From Mucilaginibacter tundrae (GTDB taxonomy: Bacteria > Bacteroidota > Bacteroidia > Sphingobacteriales > Sphingobacteriaceae), in contig NZ_JACCBZ010000009.1 of assembly GCF_013408825.1 (NCBI RefSeq), positions 1 through 64,000 on the forward strand: a stretch of 64,000 nt of DNA, in the 5' to 3' direction. The notes under the pieces were generated by a model. The model was not told the DNA's origin. It searched no databases and saw only the letters and a program-made list of their open reading frames with translations. This document shows positions 54,546-63,810 of this stretch, piece by piece. Both the position numbers and the translations under genes were made by a program. How positions within the stretch are numbered: the stretch's first letter is position 1; each line of letters begins with the position of its first letter.

Positions 54546-55714
54546 TTTTTGGGATTATAGGGTTGTATGCTTATCTCACTAATTTTTCCGGTTTTTTGTA
54601 TGGCATGCATAGCATTTACTGCATCATCAGCTGTAAAATAAGTACCTAATGTTACTTTGAATAATTTACCGGGGGCATTTTTAACTATCCTGGCATTAAA
54701 ACCAAGTTTTTTATAATTTTTAATAGTTCTGTTGGCTTCTTTAATGGTTTGGAACGCGCCTCCCAACAATTCATACCTAACCCTGGAGAAAGTATCAATT
54801 GAAGCCGTTGTATTAACCGGAGCCGCTATATTAACGCTTGCGGGTTTTGCTGTAGTATCAACTATTATTTTTTTTGCAGTTGAATCTGCCTTAACAACCG
54901 GTGTTACAGTTTTTATGGTATCGTGTTTTACCGCTTTTTTTAATATGATCGGCGCAAATTGTTGTGCCCCAATTAACCTGTTAAATGCAGCGGGTTTTAA
55001 TTTATACAATGCAAACGTGCCTACTATAGCTAACACAACAACAGCTATTATGCTTATCCATATCCAGTTATTATTCTTTTCCACCTCTTCTTCGCCTGAA
55101 TAACCCCTGCCATGAAATATAAATTCCTCTTCATGATCAGCCGCCGGTTGTTCACTATAACCAGGCTGGGGTATAAATATATCAGATTGCTCCTGTACCG
55201 GAGGCGCGCCTATTGGAACAGCCGGTTCGGGATTTGGCAGTGGCGGCACGCTAACATACGTTGGGCGCGGCATTTCTTTTTCCAGTTGCTCATGAAACGA
55301 GGTACCGCCAAGTTTACTGATAGTAACCGGTTGATAACCATAGTATGCAGGGTCTACAGGTAAAACATCGGCTGGTTTGAAATACAATTTGGTATCGTCG
55401 AAATGAAGTGTACCCAAATCGGCCAGGGGCACTTCCTTAACCATGGCTTCCTGCCTTAAATTATCAATAAATTTAGCGGTGAAGTATTTTGATGATGCCA
55501 GCGAGATCTTCTTTTTATTGGCTATATACTGTAACAGCACATCATCATCATGATATTGCTGGTCGAACTGTATTTTACTGGTTGGCGGATAGAATTTATT
55601 TTGCGTATTATCATAATAGCCATTAACTTTTACCTGCGTAAAATAACCAAGGCCAGGTACATTTACCTCGCCATTTTGCATTAATAGTTCGCTTAAATAA
55701 TTGGCTACATCCAT
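54542..55714 (-). CDS. HU/CCDC81-like and SPOR domain membrane protein
   Basis: A 390-residue bitopic protein. The N-terminus has two HU/CCDC81-type repeats (VANYLSELLMQNGEVNVPGL, about 1-70; FTAKFIDNLRQEAMVKEVPL, about 85-140). A Pro-rich cytoplasmic stretch leads to one transmembrane helix (WIWISIIAVVVLAIVGTFAL, about 220-240). The C-terminus is a SPOR domain (VRYELLGGAFQTIKEANRTI, LFKVTLGTYFTADDAVNAM) that binds denuded peptidoglycan. It may tether the envelope machine to septal or remodelled wall. It overlaps exbB by 4 bases. Confidence 0.87.
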   Translation of the reverse strand: MDVANYLSELLMQNGEVNVPGLGYFTQVKVNGYYDNTQNKFYPPTSKIQFDQQYHDDDVLLQYIANKKKISLASSKYFTAKFIDNLRQEAMVKEVPLADLGTLHFDDTKLYFKPADVLPVDPAYYGYQPVTISKLGGTSFHEQLEKEMPRPTYVSVPPLPNPEPAVPIGAPPVQEQSDIFIPQPGYSEQPAADHEEEFIFHGRGYSGEEEVEKNNNWIWISIIAVVVLAIVGTFALYKLKPAAFNRLIGAQQFAPIILKKAVKHDTIKTVTPVVKADSTAKKIIVDTTAKPASVNIAAPVNTTASIDTFSRVRYELLGGAFQTIKEANRTIKNYKKLGFNARIVKNAPGKLFKVTLGTYFTADDAVNAMHAIQKTGKISEISIQPYNPKK

Positions 55715-55752
55715 TTTGCTAAAAGTAAACTTAATTATAAAAATTACAAAGT

Positions 55753-57588
55753 TTAAAAAGCAAAACCAACCCCGCCGAATATATTAAATCCGTAGTCCGG
55801 GTAATACAACCAGGTTTCGTTAGTACGATCTAATATGTTATTTACTTTTACAAAAACGCTGATCTTATCGGTAGCCTTATAATTAACCCCTCCACTTAAA
55901 TCAACAAAAGAGCCAATTGTAGTTGGTGTAACCGTACTTCTGTATGTTAAAGCGTCAGCATAAGGAATATCATAAGTTGTTCCGCGTAATAATAACGAAC
56001 CTGTAATATCAACTTTGTTGTTAATATGTATGGCTGTACCGGCAGTTAGTTTAAACTTAGGTAAGTTCCAAGCTTGTTCTTGCTGCGCTAACTGGTAGTC
56101 TTTAAATTCTACACGGCCAAATACATCCACATCGTCAGATGCTTTGTAGTCCAGGTCACCGGTAAAACCGTTTACGCGAGAATCGCCATTATCATAAACA
56201 ACAGCAAATTTATTACCACCCGGGCCAAAATTGCTTACCATTAACGGCATATACTTAATGCTATTGCGGAAAATGTAGGCTTTAAAACTAAGCCCCGGCG
56301 CTAAGGTTCCTTTTAAACCAGCGCTCAGGTCTAATTTATCGACCGAGTTTTTGATAACGAGATTTTGCCCGATGAATGGGTTAATGGTAGAGAAATCTAA
56401 TAAAGTAGATTTATTTACATCGCCTTTGGCTTCAACAAATAAGCGTACATATTTTGGGATAACCTGTAACTCCAGTTTGGCTGCCGGGAATATGTAGAAA
56501 TTGCTGCTAAAGCCAAACTGATCAACTATGTTTACACCTGCATCTATCTTATACATATCACCCTGGAACTTGATGTATGGGTTTATGCGCAACAGGCTAT
56601 TGTTGTAGTTATACAGGCTGTCCTTTTGCGTAGTCAGATCTAACGAGCCGGCTACACCAGCATAAAACTGTTTAACGGTTTCATTTAAAAAGCCTGATAA
56701 TACCACATTACTTTCGCGGGCATCATAAGCATCGCTATAAGTATAGCCCTTAAGCTTTAGGGCATAAGTAAAATCGTTAGGTACATCGGCAAAGTTTTTG
56801 GCCAGGTCGCCTTCGGCACTTAGTACACTAAAATGCTGCTTACCCGGGTTAACCGCTGCTGACTGATCCGTCGGATCGAACCCATAAAAATAATTGCTGT
56901 TGTACTTATAATCAATACGGCCATTAAGCGAGTTAGTTGTACCTACACTTTTACCAAATATGCCTACTGAATTTGTGCTTTCGTTTTGTTTGTAAAGGCT
57001 ACCCTGCTCGGCAAGGTGTTTAATATAACCACCCGCCTGTAAACCTTCATCAGGGCCGGTACTAAAATAACCTTCGCCATAGGTAGTTTTTAAGTTACCC
57101 AAACCCACCTGCACAAAGTTGTTTGTTGGGACGGAATCACGCTGGGCAGGCATCTTCATGGCATCTAACTGGCGGATGTCGCTATTTTGCTCCAACCTAA
57201 TATCCAACGGGGTGTAGGTTAAAGGCGCTTTATATGGGGTTGCGTCTTCCAGATCAGGGTTACGCCTTATTTTTACCGCATCGGCCAAAACCGGTTTATA
57301 GTCTGTTGTAACTACAATTTCTTCGGATAAGCTATTACTGTTTTTGTTAGGATTATTACCTCCTGATTTAGCAGTATCCGCAGATGAATTTGTTTTAGCT
57401 ACTGCATCACCAATTTTTCTCGCATCCGATTTTTGAGTCGATGCTGTTTTTACCGCTTTTTTTACAGGCTTTTTAGCAACAGTTTTAGCGGCAGCTTTTT
57501 TAGTCTTCGGCTTGGTTTGCGCATTTGCCGGAGCAAAGTATAGCAGCGATATTAAGGTAAGCAGCGTGTATATATAACGTAGTTTCAT
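55753..57588 (-). CDS. outer-membrane beta-barrel protein, TonB-dependent receptor-like
   Basis: A 611-residue exported protein with signal peptide (YIYTLLTLISLLYFAPANAQ), a Lys/Ala-rich linker (KKAAAKTVAKKPVKKAVKT), then EEIVVTTDYKPVL and a long beta-barrel region ending in an aromatic residue (GGVGFAF). No canonical plug is evident, so it may be a TonB-dependent-receptor relative or a barrel driven by the ExbB/ExbD/TonB genes downstream. The ATG at 57588 is preferred; the frame extends upstream to 57630 but that would overlap the TPR gene and displace the signal peptide. Confidence 0.8.
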   Translation of the reverse strand: MKLRYIYTLLTLISLLYFAPANAQTKPKTKKAAAKTVAKKPVKKAVKTASTQKSDARKIGDAVAKTNSSADTAKSGGNNPNKNSNSLSEEIVVTTDYKPVLADAVKIRRNPDLEDATPYKAPLTYTPLDIRLEQNSDIRQLDAMKMPAQRDSVPTNNFVQVGLGNLKTTYGEGYFSTGPDEGLQAGGYIKHLAEQGSLYKQNESTNSVGIFGKSVGTTNSLNGRIDYKYNSNYFYGFDPTDQSAAVNPGKQHFSVLSAEGDLAKNFADVPNDFTYALKLKGYTYSDAYDARESNVVLSGFLNETVKQFYAGVAGSLDLTTQKDSLYNYNNSLLRINPYIKFQGDMYKIDAGVNIVDQFGFSSNFYIFPAAKLELQVIPKYVRLFVEAKGDVNKSTLLDFSTINPFIGQNLVIKNSVDKLDLSAGLKGTLAPGLSFKAYIFRNSIKYMPLMVSNFGPGGNKFAVVYDNGDSRVNGFTGDLDYKASDDVDVFGRVEFKDYQLAQQEQAWNLPKFKLTAGTAIHINNKVDITGSLLLRGTTYDIPYADALTYRSTVTPTTIGSFVDLSGGVNYKATDKISVFVKVNNILDRTNETWLYYPDYGFNIFGGVGFAF

Positions 57589-57619
57589 TGCTTGTCTCGT
57601 GTTTGTGGTCATCATCCTG

Positions 57620-60600
57620 TTAATTACCATTGCCTGCAGGTTTAGTAGTTGTAGTATCCGGTTTAACGCTTTTCGTGGTATCTGGCGCTGCTACAGGCGG
57701 CTCATAAGTTTTACCACTTAGCGCGGCCAGCTTTTGTTTAGCAGTTGGTAATATATCGTCATTGCCTTTGTAATTATCAATTATACTTTGTAGTGTAGCT
57801 TTTGCCTGGAAGTTGTCTTTTAACCCGGTATAATCATCAGCCAGTAAAATATAAGTTTTGGCTATCCAGTAGTCGTAATTCGGGAAATCTTTAGCCAAAT
57901 CAAAACAAGTTTTTTGTGATGTTTTGTACCGATGTTTCAGGTAATCAATATAAGCTACATTGTATTTGGCTTCGGCTGCGGCAACGGTTTTGGTGTTGCT
58001 TATGGTATAATCAAATTCGTTGACAGCCCTGGTGGTATCTCCTTTAGTCAAATAAGCCTGACCAGCATATAAGCCGGTTTTAAACTTATCTTCTTGTGAT
58101 GTTTTGTCATTAGCCCTTACCAGTTTCACATAGTTAAGCGCATCATCGGCCATGCCCATTTGCGCATAGCACAATAACAGGCTATTTATAGCGAAGGTAT
58201 AATCCTCCTTGTATTCAGAATTTATCTCCAGCTTTTTCAAGAACACTACCGCATCGTTATATTTTTGCTGAGCGATGTAAAGCTTCGCCATGCTGATAAG
58301 CGATTTCTCGGTATAAGCGCTTGTCCAATCGTTTAGTATTACGTTGTAATCGTTTACGGCATCGGCAGGTTTACCCAGGGCAACCAAACTTTCGGCCCTA
58401 ATGAATCTTGCTTGTTTATTATAGATAGGTTTTGTTGGGAACTTATCGAAATAAGCATTCACCGCGTTTACAGTACCATCCCAATCGCCGCGCAGGTACA
58501 GGTTATTCGCCGCAGTGAACATAATATCTTCCTGCTCGGCACTGGTATAATTGCCTATTGGTGTTGTGGCCGCGTAGGTTATAAAGGTTTGCGCATCGCC
58601 TTTATCGGTGTATATTTTCTGGATCTGTTTTAGTGATTGTTTGGCCTCATCAGTTGAAGGATAGTCCGCTATTACTTTTTTGAACGACTCCACAGCCAGA
58701 TCATCGTTTCCGGCATTGTAATCTATTAAACCTATGGTAGCCAATGCCCGCGGCACATAACTGCTATGCGGATACTTGGCGATCATGGCTTCCAGATCCG
58801 TTTTTGCAGTCGGGCCATCATTTTTAAGGAAATAGGCATAAGCTATTTCAAACGAGGCATCGTCAGCATAATCAGAGTTAGGGAAGCGGTTAAGCACTTC
58901 GGTAAGGGTGGCTATCTTATTGTCCTGCGACCCTTGCAAGCCTTGTATTATACCCCGTTGGAATAAGGCATAGTCCTCGCTTGAGTTGTGCTTAGCTATG
59001 ATCTTATCATAATACGTTAAGGCATCGTTATAGCTTTTTAACACAAAATAGCTGTCGGCCAGGCGTGCTACCGCGTCATTGGTAGTAGCGGTATCTCTTT
59101 CATCACCCCTTAAAAACTTTTCAAAATAAGTAGCTGCGGTCCTGTATTTTTCGCCGCCAAAAGCCGCGTAAGCCAAAGCATAATTGGCATAGTTATGAAC
59201 ATCTGTTTCCCTCGACTCCGGCATATCTAAAAACTGCTGGAAAGTTTCAACGGATTCATCGTATTTACGCACTTCATACATAGCCTCGGCCATCCAATAA
59301 GTAGTTAAAGCTGTAATTTTGGGATCTTCAGGGAATTTTAATGAACGAAGGAATATACCTATCGCGTTTTCAAACGCGCGCTCGTTATAAAACTGTAAGC
59401 CGCGGTAGTAAGTAACCTTTTGATAGGCTATACGCGCGCTTTCAGATTTGTTTTGTATCGGCTCCAAAATATCAACCGCTTCGGCGTAATTATGAGAGTT
59501 AAGTAACTCTTCGCCTAATAATATTTTAACCTCTTCGGTACGGGTTGAGCGTGGATAGTTTTTTAAGTATTTGCGGGTAGCGTTAAGCGCTTCTAAATTA
59601 AAATCAAGTTCGTAGGATAGTTTAGCGTATTGATAAAGCGCATCCTCCTGCAATTTATAATCGAAATTCAGTTTAGACGCACCCAGAAAGGCGTTGCGGG
59701 CACTTTGCTTATTACCCATTTTAAGGAAAACATCGCCCAGGGTATAATCACCGCTTTGGCTGTAGATATCATCATGGTCGACTAATTTTTCCAGTTCAAC
59801 AGCAGCTTTGGCATTGTTGCCGACCTTGTAATAAGTGTAACCAATTTCGTAGCTATCCTGTGTGCTTTGGGTTCTGCCTTGATCCTCTTCCTGGAAACGG
59901 TTGAAGTAATTAACCGCGTTATCGTAATCGACCTTAGCAAAATAGGATGAACCAACTATGCGCAGCATTTCAGTTTCGTGCTGCTGGTGCGTGCTATTTA
60001 AAATTGGGATAGCGTAGGCGATTACATCATCATAACGCTTATCTAAAAAGTAAACCGCTGTGATGTAGTATGGATAGCTGTTCTCGTATTTTTTTGAATT
60101 TTTTAACCGCTCAAAGTTTACCAATGCCAAATGGTAGTCTTTATTTAAATAAGAAATATAAGCGAAATAATAAGTAGCGTCTTCAGTGTACTTTGAATGG
60201 CGGTTTTTTACATCCGCGAAAAGCATCTGCGCGTTTTTATAATCGTTTATGGAGAAATAAGCATAGCCTTTTAAGAACTTATACTCGGTATTCTCGCTGC
60301 CGCTTAATTCACCTGCTTGTACTTTATCAAACCAGCGTAAAGCATCTTCATACTTTTGTTGTTTAAAATATGATTTACCTATTTGGAAATAAGCCAGCTT
60401 AGCTAAAGGGTTTTCTGGATACTCCTTTATAAAACGCAGGAACATGCTTTCGGCATCATCATTATCTAATTGCAGGGCGCAGTAGGCCTCGTAATATTGG
60501 GCACTCTCTTTTAATAGCGATATTTCGGGCTCAAATTGCTTTTGGGTAGTTGTTTTATAGGTGGCGTTCTCTACCTGCCGGAATTGTTCGGCAGCGGATG

Positions 60601-60736
60601 CATATTTACCGGCATTTAGCAGATCGGTAGCTGTACGATAGGTTTTGTTAACCCAATAAGCCGGCGATTGCTGGGCATTTGACGACAAAACAAAGAGTAT
60701 GGGCAATACAAATGTAAGGTATTTGAATTTTGACAT
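57620..60736 (-). CDS. large periplasmic TPR-repeat protein
   Basis: A 1038-residue exported protein with a signal peptide (FKYLTFVLPILFVLSSNAQ) and many tetratricopeptide repeats across its whole length (for example LAKLAYFQIGKSYFKQQKYE, ALRWFDKVQAGE, TKTDLEAMIAKYPHSSYVPR). The C-terminus is Pro/Thr-rich. It presumably scaffolds periplasmic complexes. The ATG at 60736 was chosen over 60751 because the signal peptide starts there. It is the first gene of the minus-strand operon, 31 bases before the barrel gene. Confidence 0.93.
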   Translation of the reverse strand: MSKFKYLTFVLPILFVLSSNAQQSPAYWVNKTYRTATDLLNAGKYASAAEQFRQVENATYKTTTQKQFEPEISLLKESAQYYEAYCALQLDNDDAESMFLRFIKEYPENPLAKLAYFQIGKSYFKQQKYEDALRWFDKVQAGELSGSENTEYKFLKGYAYFSINDYKNAQMLFADVKNRHSKYTEDATYYFAYISYLNKDYHLALVNFERLKNSKKYENSYPYYITAVYFLDKRYDDVIAYAIPILNSTHQQHETEMLRIVGSSYFAKVDYDNAVNYFNRFQEEDQGRTQSTQDSYEIGYTYYKVGNNAKAAVELEKLVDHDDIYSQSGDYTLGDVFLKMGNKQSARNAFLGASKLNFDYKLQEDALYQYAKLSYELDFNLEALNATRKYLKNYPRSTRTEEVKILLGEELLNSHNYAEAVDILEPIQNKSESARIAYQKVTYYRGLQFYNERAFENAIGIFLRSLKFPEDPKITALTTYWMAEAMYEVRKYDESVETFQQFLDMPESRETDVHNYANYALAYAAFGGEKYRTAATYFEKFLRGDERDTATTNDAVARLADSYFVLKSYNDALTYYDKIIAKHNSSEDYALFQRGIIQGLQGSQDNKIATLTEVLNRFPNSDYADDASFEIAYAYFLKNDGPTAKTDLEAMIAKYPHSSYVPRALATIGLIDYNAGNDDLAVESFKKVIADYPSTDEAKQSLKQIQKIYTDKGDAQTFITYAATTPIGNYTSAEQEDIMFTAANNLYLRGDWDGTVNAVNAYFDKFPTKPIYNKQARFIRAESLVALGKPADAVNDYNVILNDWTSAYTEKSLISMAKLYIAQQKYNDAVVFLKKLEINSEYKEDYTFAINSLLLCYAQMGMADDALNYVKLVRANDKTSQEDKFKTGLYAGQAYLTKGDTTRAVNEFDYTISNTKTVAAAEAKYNVAYIDYLKHRYKTSQKTCFDLAKDFPNYDYWIAKTYILLADDYTGLKDNFQAKATLQSIIDNYKGNDDILPTAKQKLAALSGKTYEPPVAAPDTTKSVKPDTTTTKPAGNGN

Positions 60737-60961
60737 AAGGCGCGTATACAAGTTGCTAAAATAGCGTTATCGTAAAAATGTAATCCACATTAGTAATTCA
60801 CAAATGTGGATAAACAACGTTTTAACGATGCTAAATTACAGGTTGGTATTGATGTGGAAAAGTATTTTTTGGGAAAAGACCCAAGAAGTAAGAGTCAAGA
60901 ATCAGGATTTGATATCTACTAGTATACAAAAATATTGCTCTTGAATCTTGCCTTTATATTT

Positions 60962-61327
60962 TCACGCTGCAGTTAATTGGCGCTCAATAGAATTAAGGAG
61001 TACATGCATGTCAAATGGTTTTGCAATAAAGTCGTCGGGGGCGCCATTTTGTTTCATGCTATCAGCGATGTTATGGCTTGCAGAAACCAGGATAACAGGT
61101 ATATTATGTGTTTCGGCGGTTTGTTTAACGTCTTTACATAAAGTGCGTCCGTCCATATCGCCAAGCATAATATCCAATAATATCAGATCAGGGTGGCTCT
61201 TTTTTATTTGCTGAAATAGACCGTGACCATCTGTTAGCGTATCTACTTCATAACCTGAATCTTCTAATATGTAACGTAAAACATCTAAAATATCCTGATT
61301 GTCATCTACCGCTAAAATCCTTTTCAT
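60962..61327 (-). CDS. receiver-only response regulator
   Basis: A 121-residue REC domain: LAVDDNQDIL acidic pair, phospho-acceptor Asp52 in LLDIMLGDMDGRTLC, Ser in VSASHNI, and Lys103 in IAKPFDM. It has no output domain. The ATG at 61327 (MKRILAVDDNQ) matches the usual receiver start; an in-frame ATG at 61369 adds 14 residues. It resembles the island receiver at 19130 (LLD..LGD.DGR..C, DDF.AKPFD). No kinase is nearby. Confidence 0.88.
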   Translation of the reverse strand: MKRILAVDDNQDILDVLRYILEDSGYEVDTLTDGHGLFQQIKKSHPDLILLDIMLGDMDGRTLCKDVKQTAETHNIPVILVSASHNIADSMKQNGAPDDFIAKPFDMHVLLNSIERQLTAA

Positions 61328-61547
61328 TTCAATTACGTTATCGCCGAAATTATTTCCTGCTGCTTCCATATTATTATATGTGCAATTCCTGTACCAAAAA
61401 ACGTATAAATGCTTTATTTTTAAGCATACACGTGATTTAATATGCGTATTGGAAGTATTATATATTAAAATTTGACTTTCCAATATATAATTCAACGTAT
61501 GAATTATCCGCGGGTGGAGCTTAATCAGAACAGTATTCCTACTTTAA

Positions 61548-61733
61548 CTATTTAGATGAGGTTTTATCTAATATAATATTATATGCTTTCTTGCATTTCG
61601 CGCAAAAAAAACGTCGTATAGGCTTAAATATGGAAAGTACCCTTACAAAAGTGCTTCGATGCAATTGATGATGGAAATGTGATCCACATTTTGGGCAAAC
61701 GTAATCTTTGTAAGAGGTTAGGTAATTATTCAA
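61548..61733 (-). CDS. small zinc-ribbon protein
   Basis: A 61-residue basic protein with two CxxC knuckles (YVCPKCGSHFHHQ near 12-20 and FFCAKCKKAYNI near 43-46) separated by a basic Arg/Lys-rich helix. It probably binds one zinc ion and may contact nucleic acid or protein. It lies between two receiver-only regulators on the same strand. I do not know a specific family. Confidence 0.65.
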   Translation of the reverse strand: MNNYLTSYKDYVCPKCGSHFHHQLHRSTFVRVLSIFKPIRRFFCAKCKKAYNIILDKTSSK

Positions 61734-61875
61734 ATTTTAAAAAAGTTATAAAATCTGAATTACGCAATTTTATTTGAATTAATAAAAAATAAATAGATAA
61801 TTGAATATAACGGCTATCTAATACTTTGTTATAAAGGACTTTAAGTATTCAACAATGGTATCAAAGCAAATTAAT

Positions 61876-62238
61876 TTATTTAGATACCAAATTATTTACC
61901 TTTTCAATCAATTCGCTTAAATCAAACGGTTTGTTAATTATAGCATCGCAACCATAAGCCAGAAGTTCGCTATCCTTATTGATATATGCTGAGAAAATAA
62001 TTACCGGGATGGCATTAAATTTAGGATGTGCTTTTATTTGCCTGCATATCTCGCCGCCATTTGCTCCGGCTACACGATAATCCAAAATTACCAGATCAGG
62101 TAAAAATTCCTGAATCATCGGCAAAACATCTATGCCGTGTGTAATGCTTTTAACATCAAATTGCTCATAGGCCAAGGTTTCCTGTACAATATCAAGAATA
62201 TCCTGATTATCATCCAATACTAAAATACGTTTTAACAT
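61876..62238 (-). CDS. receiver-only response regulator
   Basis: A 120-residue REC domain: LVLDDNQDIL, Asp53 in VILDYRVAGANGGEIC, Ser in IIFSAYIN, Lys103 in NKPFDL. It has no output domain. It closely resembles the island receiver at 6724 (DYR.A..NGG..C, IPVIIFSAY). It is separated from the zinc-ribbon gene by about 140 bases, and no cognate kinase is adjacent. Confidence 0.88.
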   Translation of the reverse strand: MLKRILVLDDNQDILDIVQETLAYEQFDVKSITHGIDVLPMIQEFLPDLVILDYRVAGANGGEICRQIKAHPKFNAIPVIIFSAYINKDSELLAYGCDAIINKPFDLSELIEKVNNLVSK

Positions 62239-62436
62239 AGATATTTAAGTGACAACAAACAGTGGTAAAGTTTCTTATTAAGAATGATATTATCCTATAA
62301 ATAAATAGTATCAGGTTGATCCATTTGCGCAAAACAAATATAGTATTTTAAATTACATTATTAAACACCTAACAATATTGTGACAATTACATAATAATCA
62401 ATTAGTTAACTGATTGAGGCATTTAAATGCCGCTAC

Positions 62437-63672
62437 TTAAAAAGCTTCGCCAAGGTTTATAAGTACTGCTCCATAGTTTTTACTGAAGCCATAATCTAAA
62501 GCAATATTTGTATTTGACTTTTTGTTAAACTTAATCCTAAGGCCTGCACCACCAGCCGGGTGCCAGTATACAAAACGGTTTGTATTTATCTCGCTGGTTG
62601 AGTTTATGTTGGTAAAAACAACAAAACCCAGCAGCCCATTGGCGGTAATATCACGGCGGTATTCGGCTTCAAAGTAAAATAAACGCTGCCCGCGGTAACG
62701 GCTCTGCTCAATCCCCCGGCCCGATCGTTGGTATGGATCCATACCGATACTGGGCAGATCAAGATAAGGCGTGCCAGGTGTAAGGGAAGTCCAGTAATAA
62801 GACCAAAATGCCAATATATTTTTGGGGCCACTATTGGTAATTGATATATACTTACGCAAATCGATATACAGGGATTGCCAATTATTATCGCTACCTAAAG
62901 GCACCGAACTATAGCGATATATTAAGTTGGCATAAAAGCCGGGCAAAGGGTTAAAAAGATTATTATCCTTACGCGTATCATACAATAAGTTGAGCGTTGG
63001 GCCTGAGGAAAAAGAGTTTTTATCGGCTATTGTTCCATATTGATAACCCGTATAATTTCTGAAAGCATTAGGATTACTGGGTGTAATATCCAAATCGATA
63101 TAATAATCCAGATCATAACCTATACCGGCATAAAAATCATCATCAATACGCTTAAGTACACTTTGATAAAAGCGGACATACTTATAATCGAGCAAAAAAC
63201 CATCACTTTCGGGTGTATTGCCCTTTAGGCCCCAGGTAGTAACCGGGTATACCAAAAAACGTGTATCGCCCTGTATAATCCAATCGTCGTTTTTTAGCCA
63301 AAGATTAGAATGTATAGGTATGCCATAGCGTCCTGTAAAATTAAAATATGGGGTAAAGCTTATGGTTGATATACTAGTGTTGGCTTTATCACCCAAATAA
63401 AACGCACTGGTTGTTGATGTAATAAGCGCCTTACCGGGGCCTTGTACAACAGAACTGCCTACGGGCAAAAACGAAAAATAAAAACGTTTTTTTTCTTGAC
63501 CTAAGGGTGGGCGGTTTTTGATCTTAAAAACGGAGCGGAAAATATCGATGATATCCAACTGGGGGACGGTATCATTAGTAAACCGGGAGGTATCAATACT
63601 CCGATAGATATTTTGTGCAAACACAAAGCCAGGCATCATACAGAAAAAAAATACGAGTGCCTTTTTTATCAT
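62437..63672 (-). CDS. BamA/TamA-family outer-membrane surface antigen protein
   Basis: A 411-residue exported protein with a signal peptide (KKALVFFFCMMPGFVFA) and a C-terminal Omp85-type barrel ending in Phe (LINLGEAF). The region GPTLNLLYDTRKDNNLFNPL is typical of the bacterial surface antigen domain. Without POTRA repeats it is shorter than BamA, suggesting a small Omp85 relative in the outer membrane. It lies downstream of a terminator, with its own promoter likely between 63673 and 63750. Confidence 0.88.
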   Translation of the reverse strand: MIKKALVFFFCMMPGFVFAQNIYRSIDTSRFTNDTVPQLDIIDIFRSVFKIKNRPPLGQEKKRFYFSFLPVGSSVVQGPGKALITSTTSAFYLGDKANTSISTISFTPYFNFTGRYGIPIHSNLWLKNDDWIIQGDTRFLVYPVTTWGLKGNTPESDGFLLDYKYVRFYQSVLKRIDDDFYAGIGYDLDYYIDLDITPSNPNAFRNYTGYQYGTIADKNSFSSGPTLNLLYDTRKDNNLFNPLPGFYANLIYRYSSVPLGSDNNWQSLYIDLRKYISITNSGPKNILAFWSYYWTSLTPGTPYLDLPSIGMDPYQRSGRGIEQSRYRGQRLFYFEAEYRRDITANGLLGFVVFTNINSTSEINTNRFVYWHPAGGAGLRIKFNKKSNTNIALDYGFSKNYGAVLINLGEAF

Positions 63673-63756
63673 TATTCATTAAACGCAATTTTGTGTATCA
63701 CAGTTTGTATTGAGTGATATAACTGAGAGAAAAATCAATTATTGTATACTTTTAAA

Positions 63757-63794
63757 TAAAAAGGCACATCTTTTAAACAAGATGTGCCTTTATT
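63757..63794. terminator. intrinsic terminator
   Basis: Perfect 13-base stem AAAGGCACATCTT/AAGATGTGCCTTT with a 6-base loop between the partial right-edge gene and the surface-antigen gene. A/T flanks make it usable in both directions. Confidence 0.88.
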
Positions 63795-63810
63795 GATTAA
63801 AAGCTAATTA

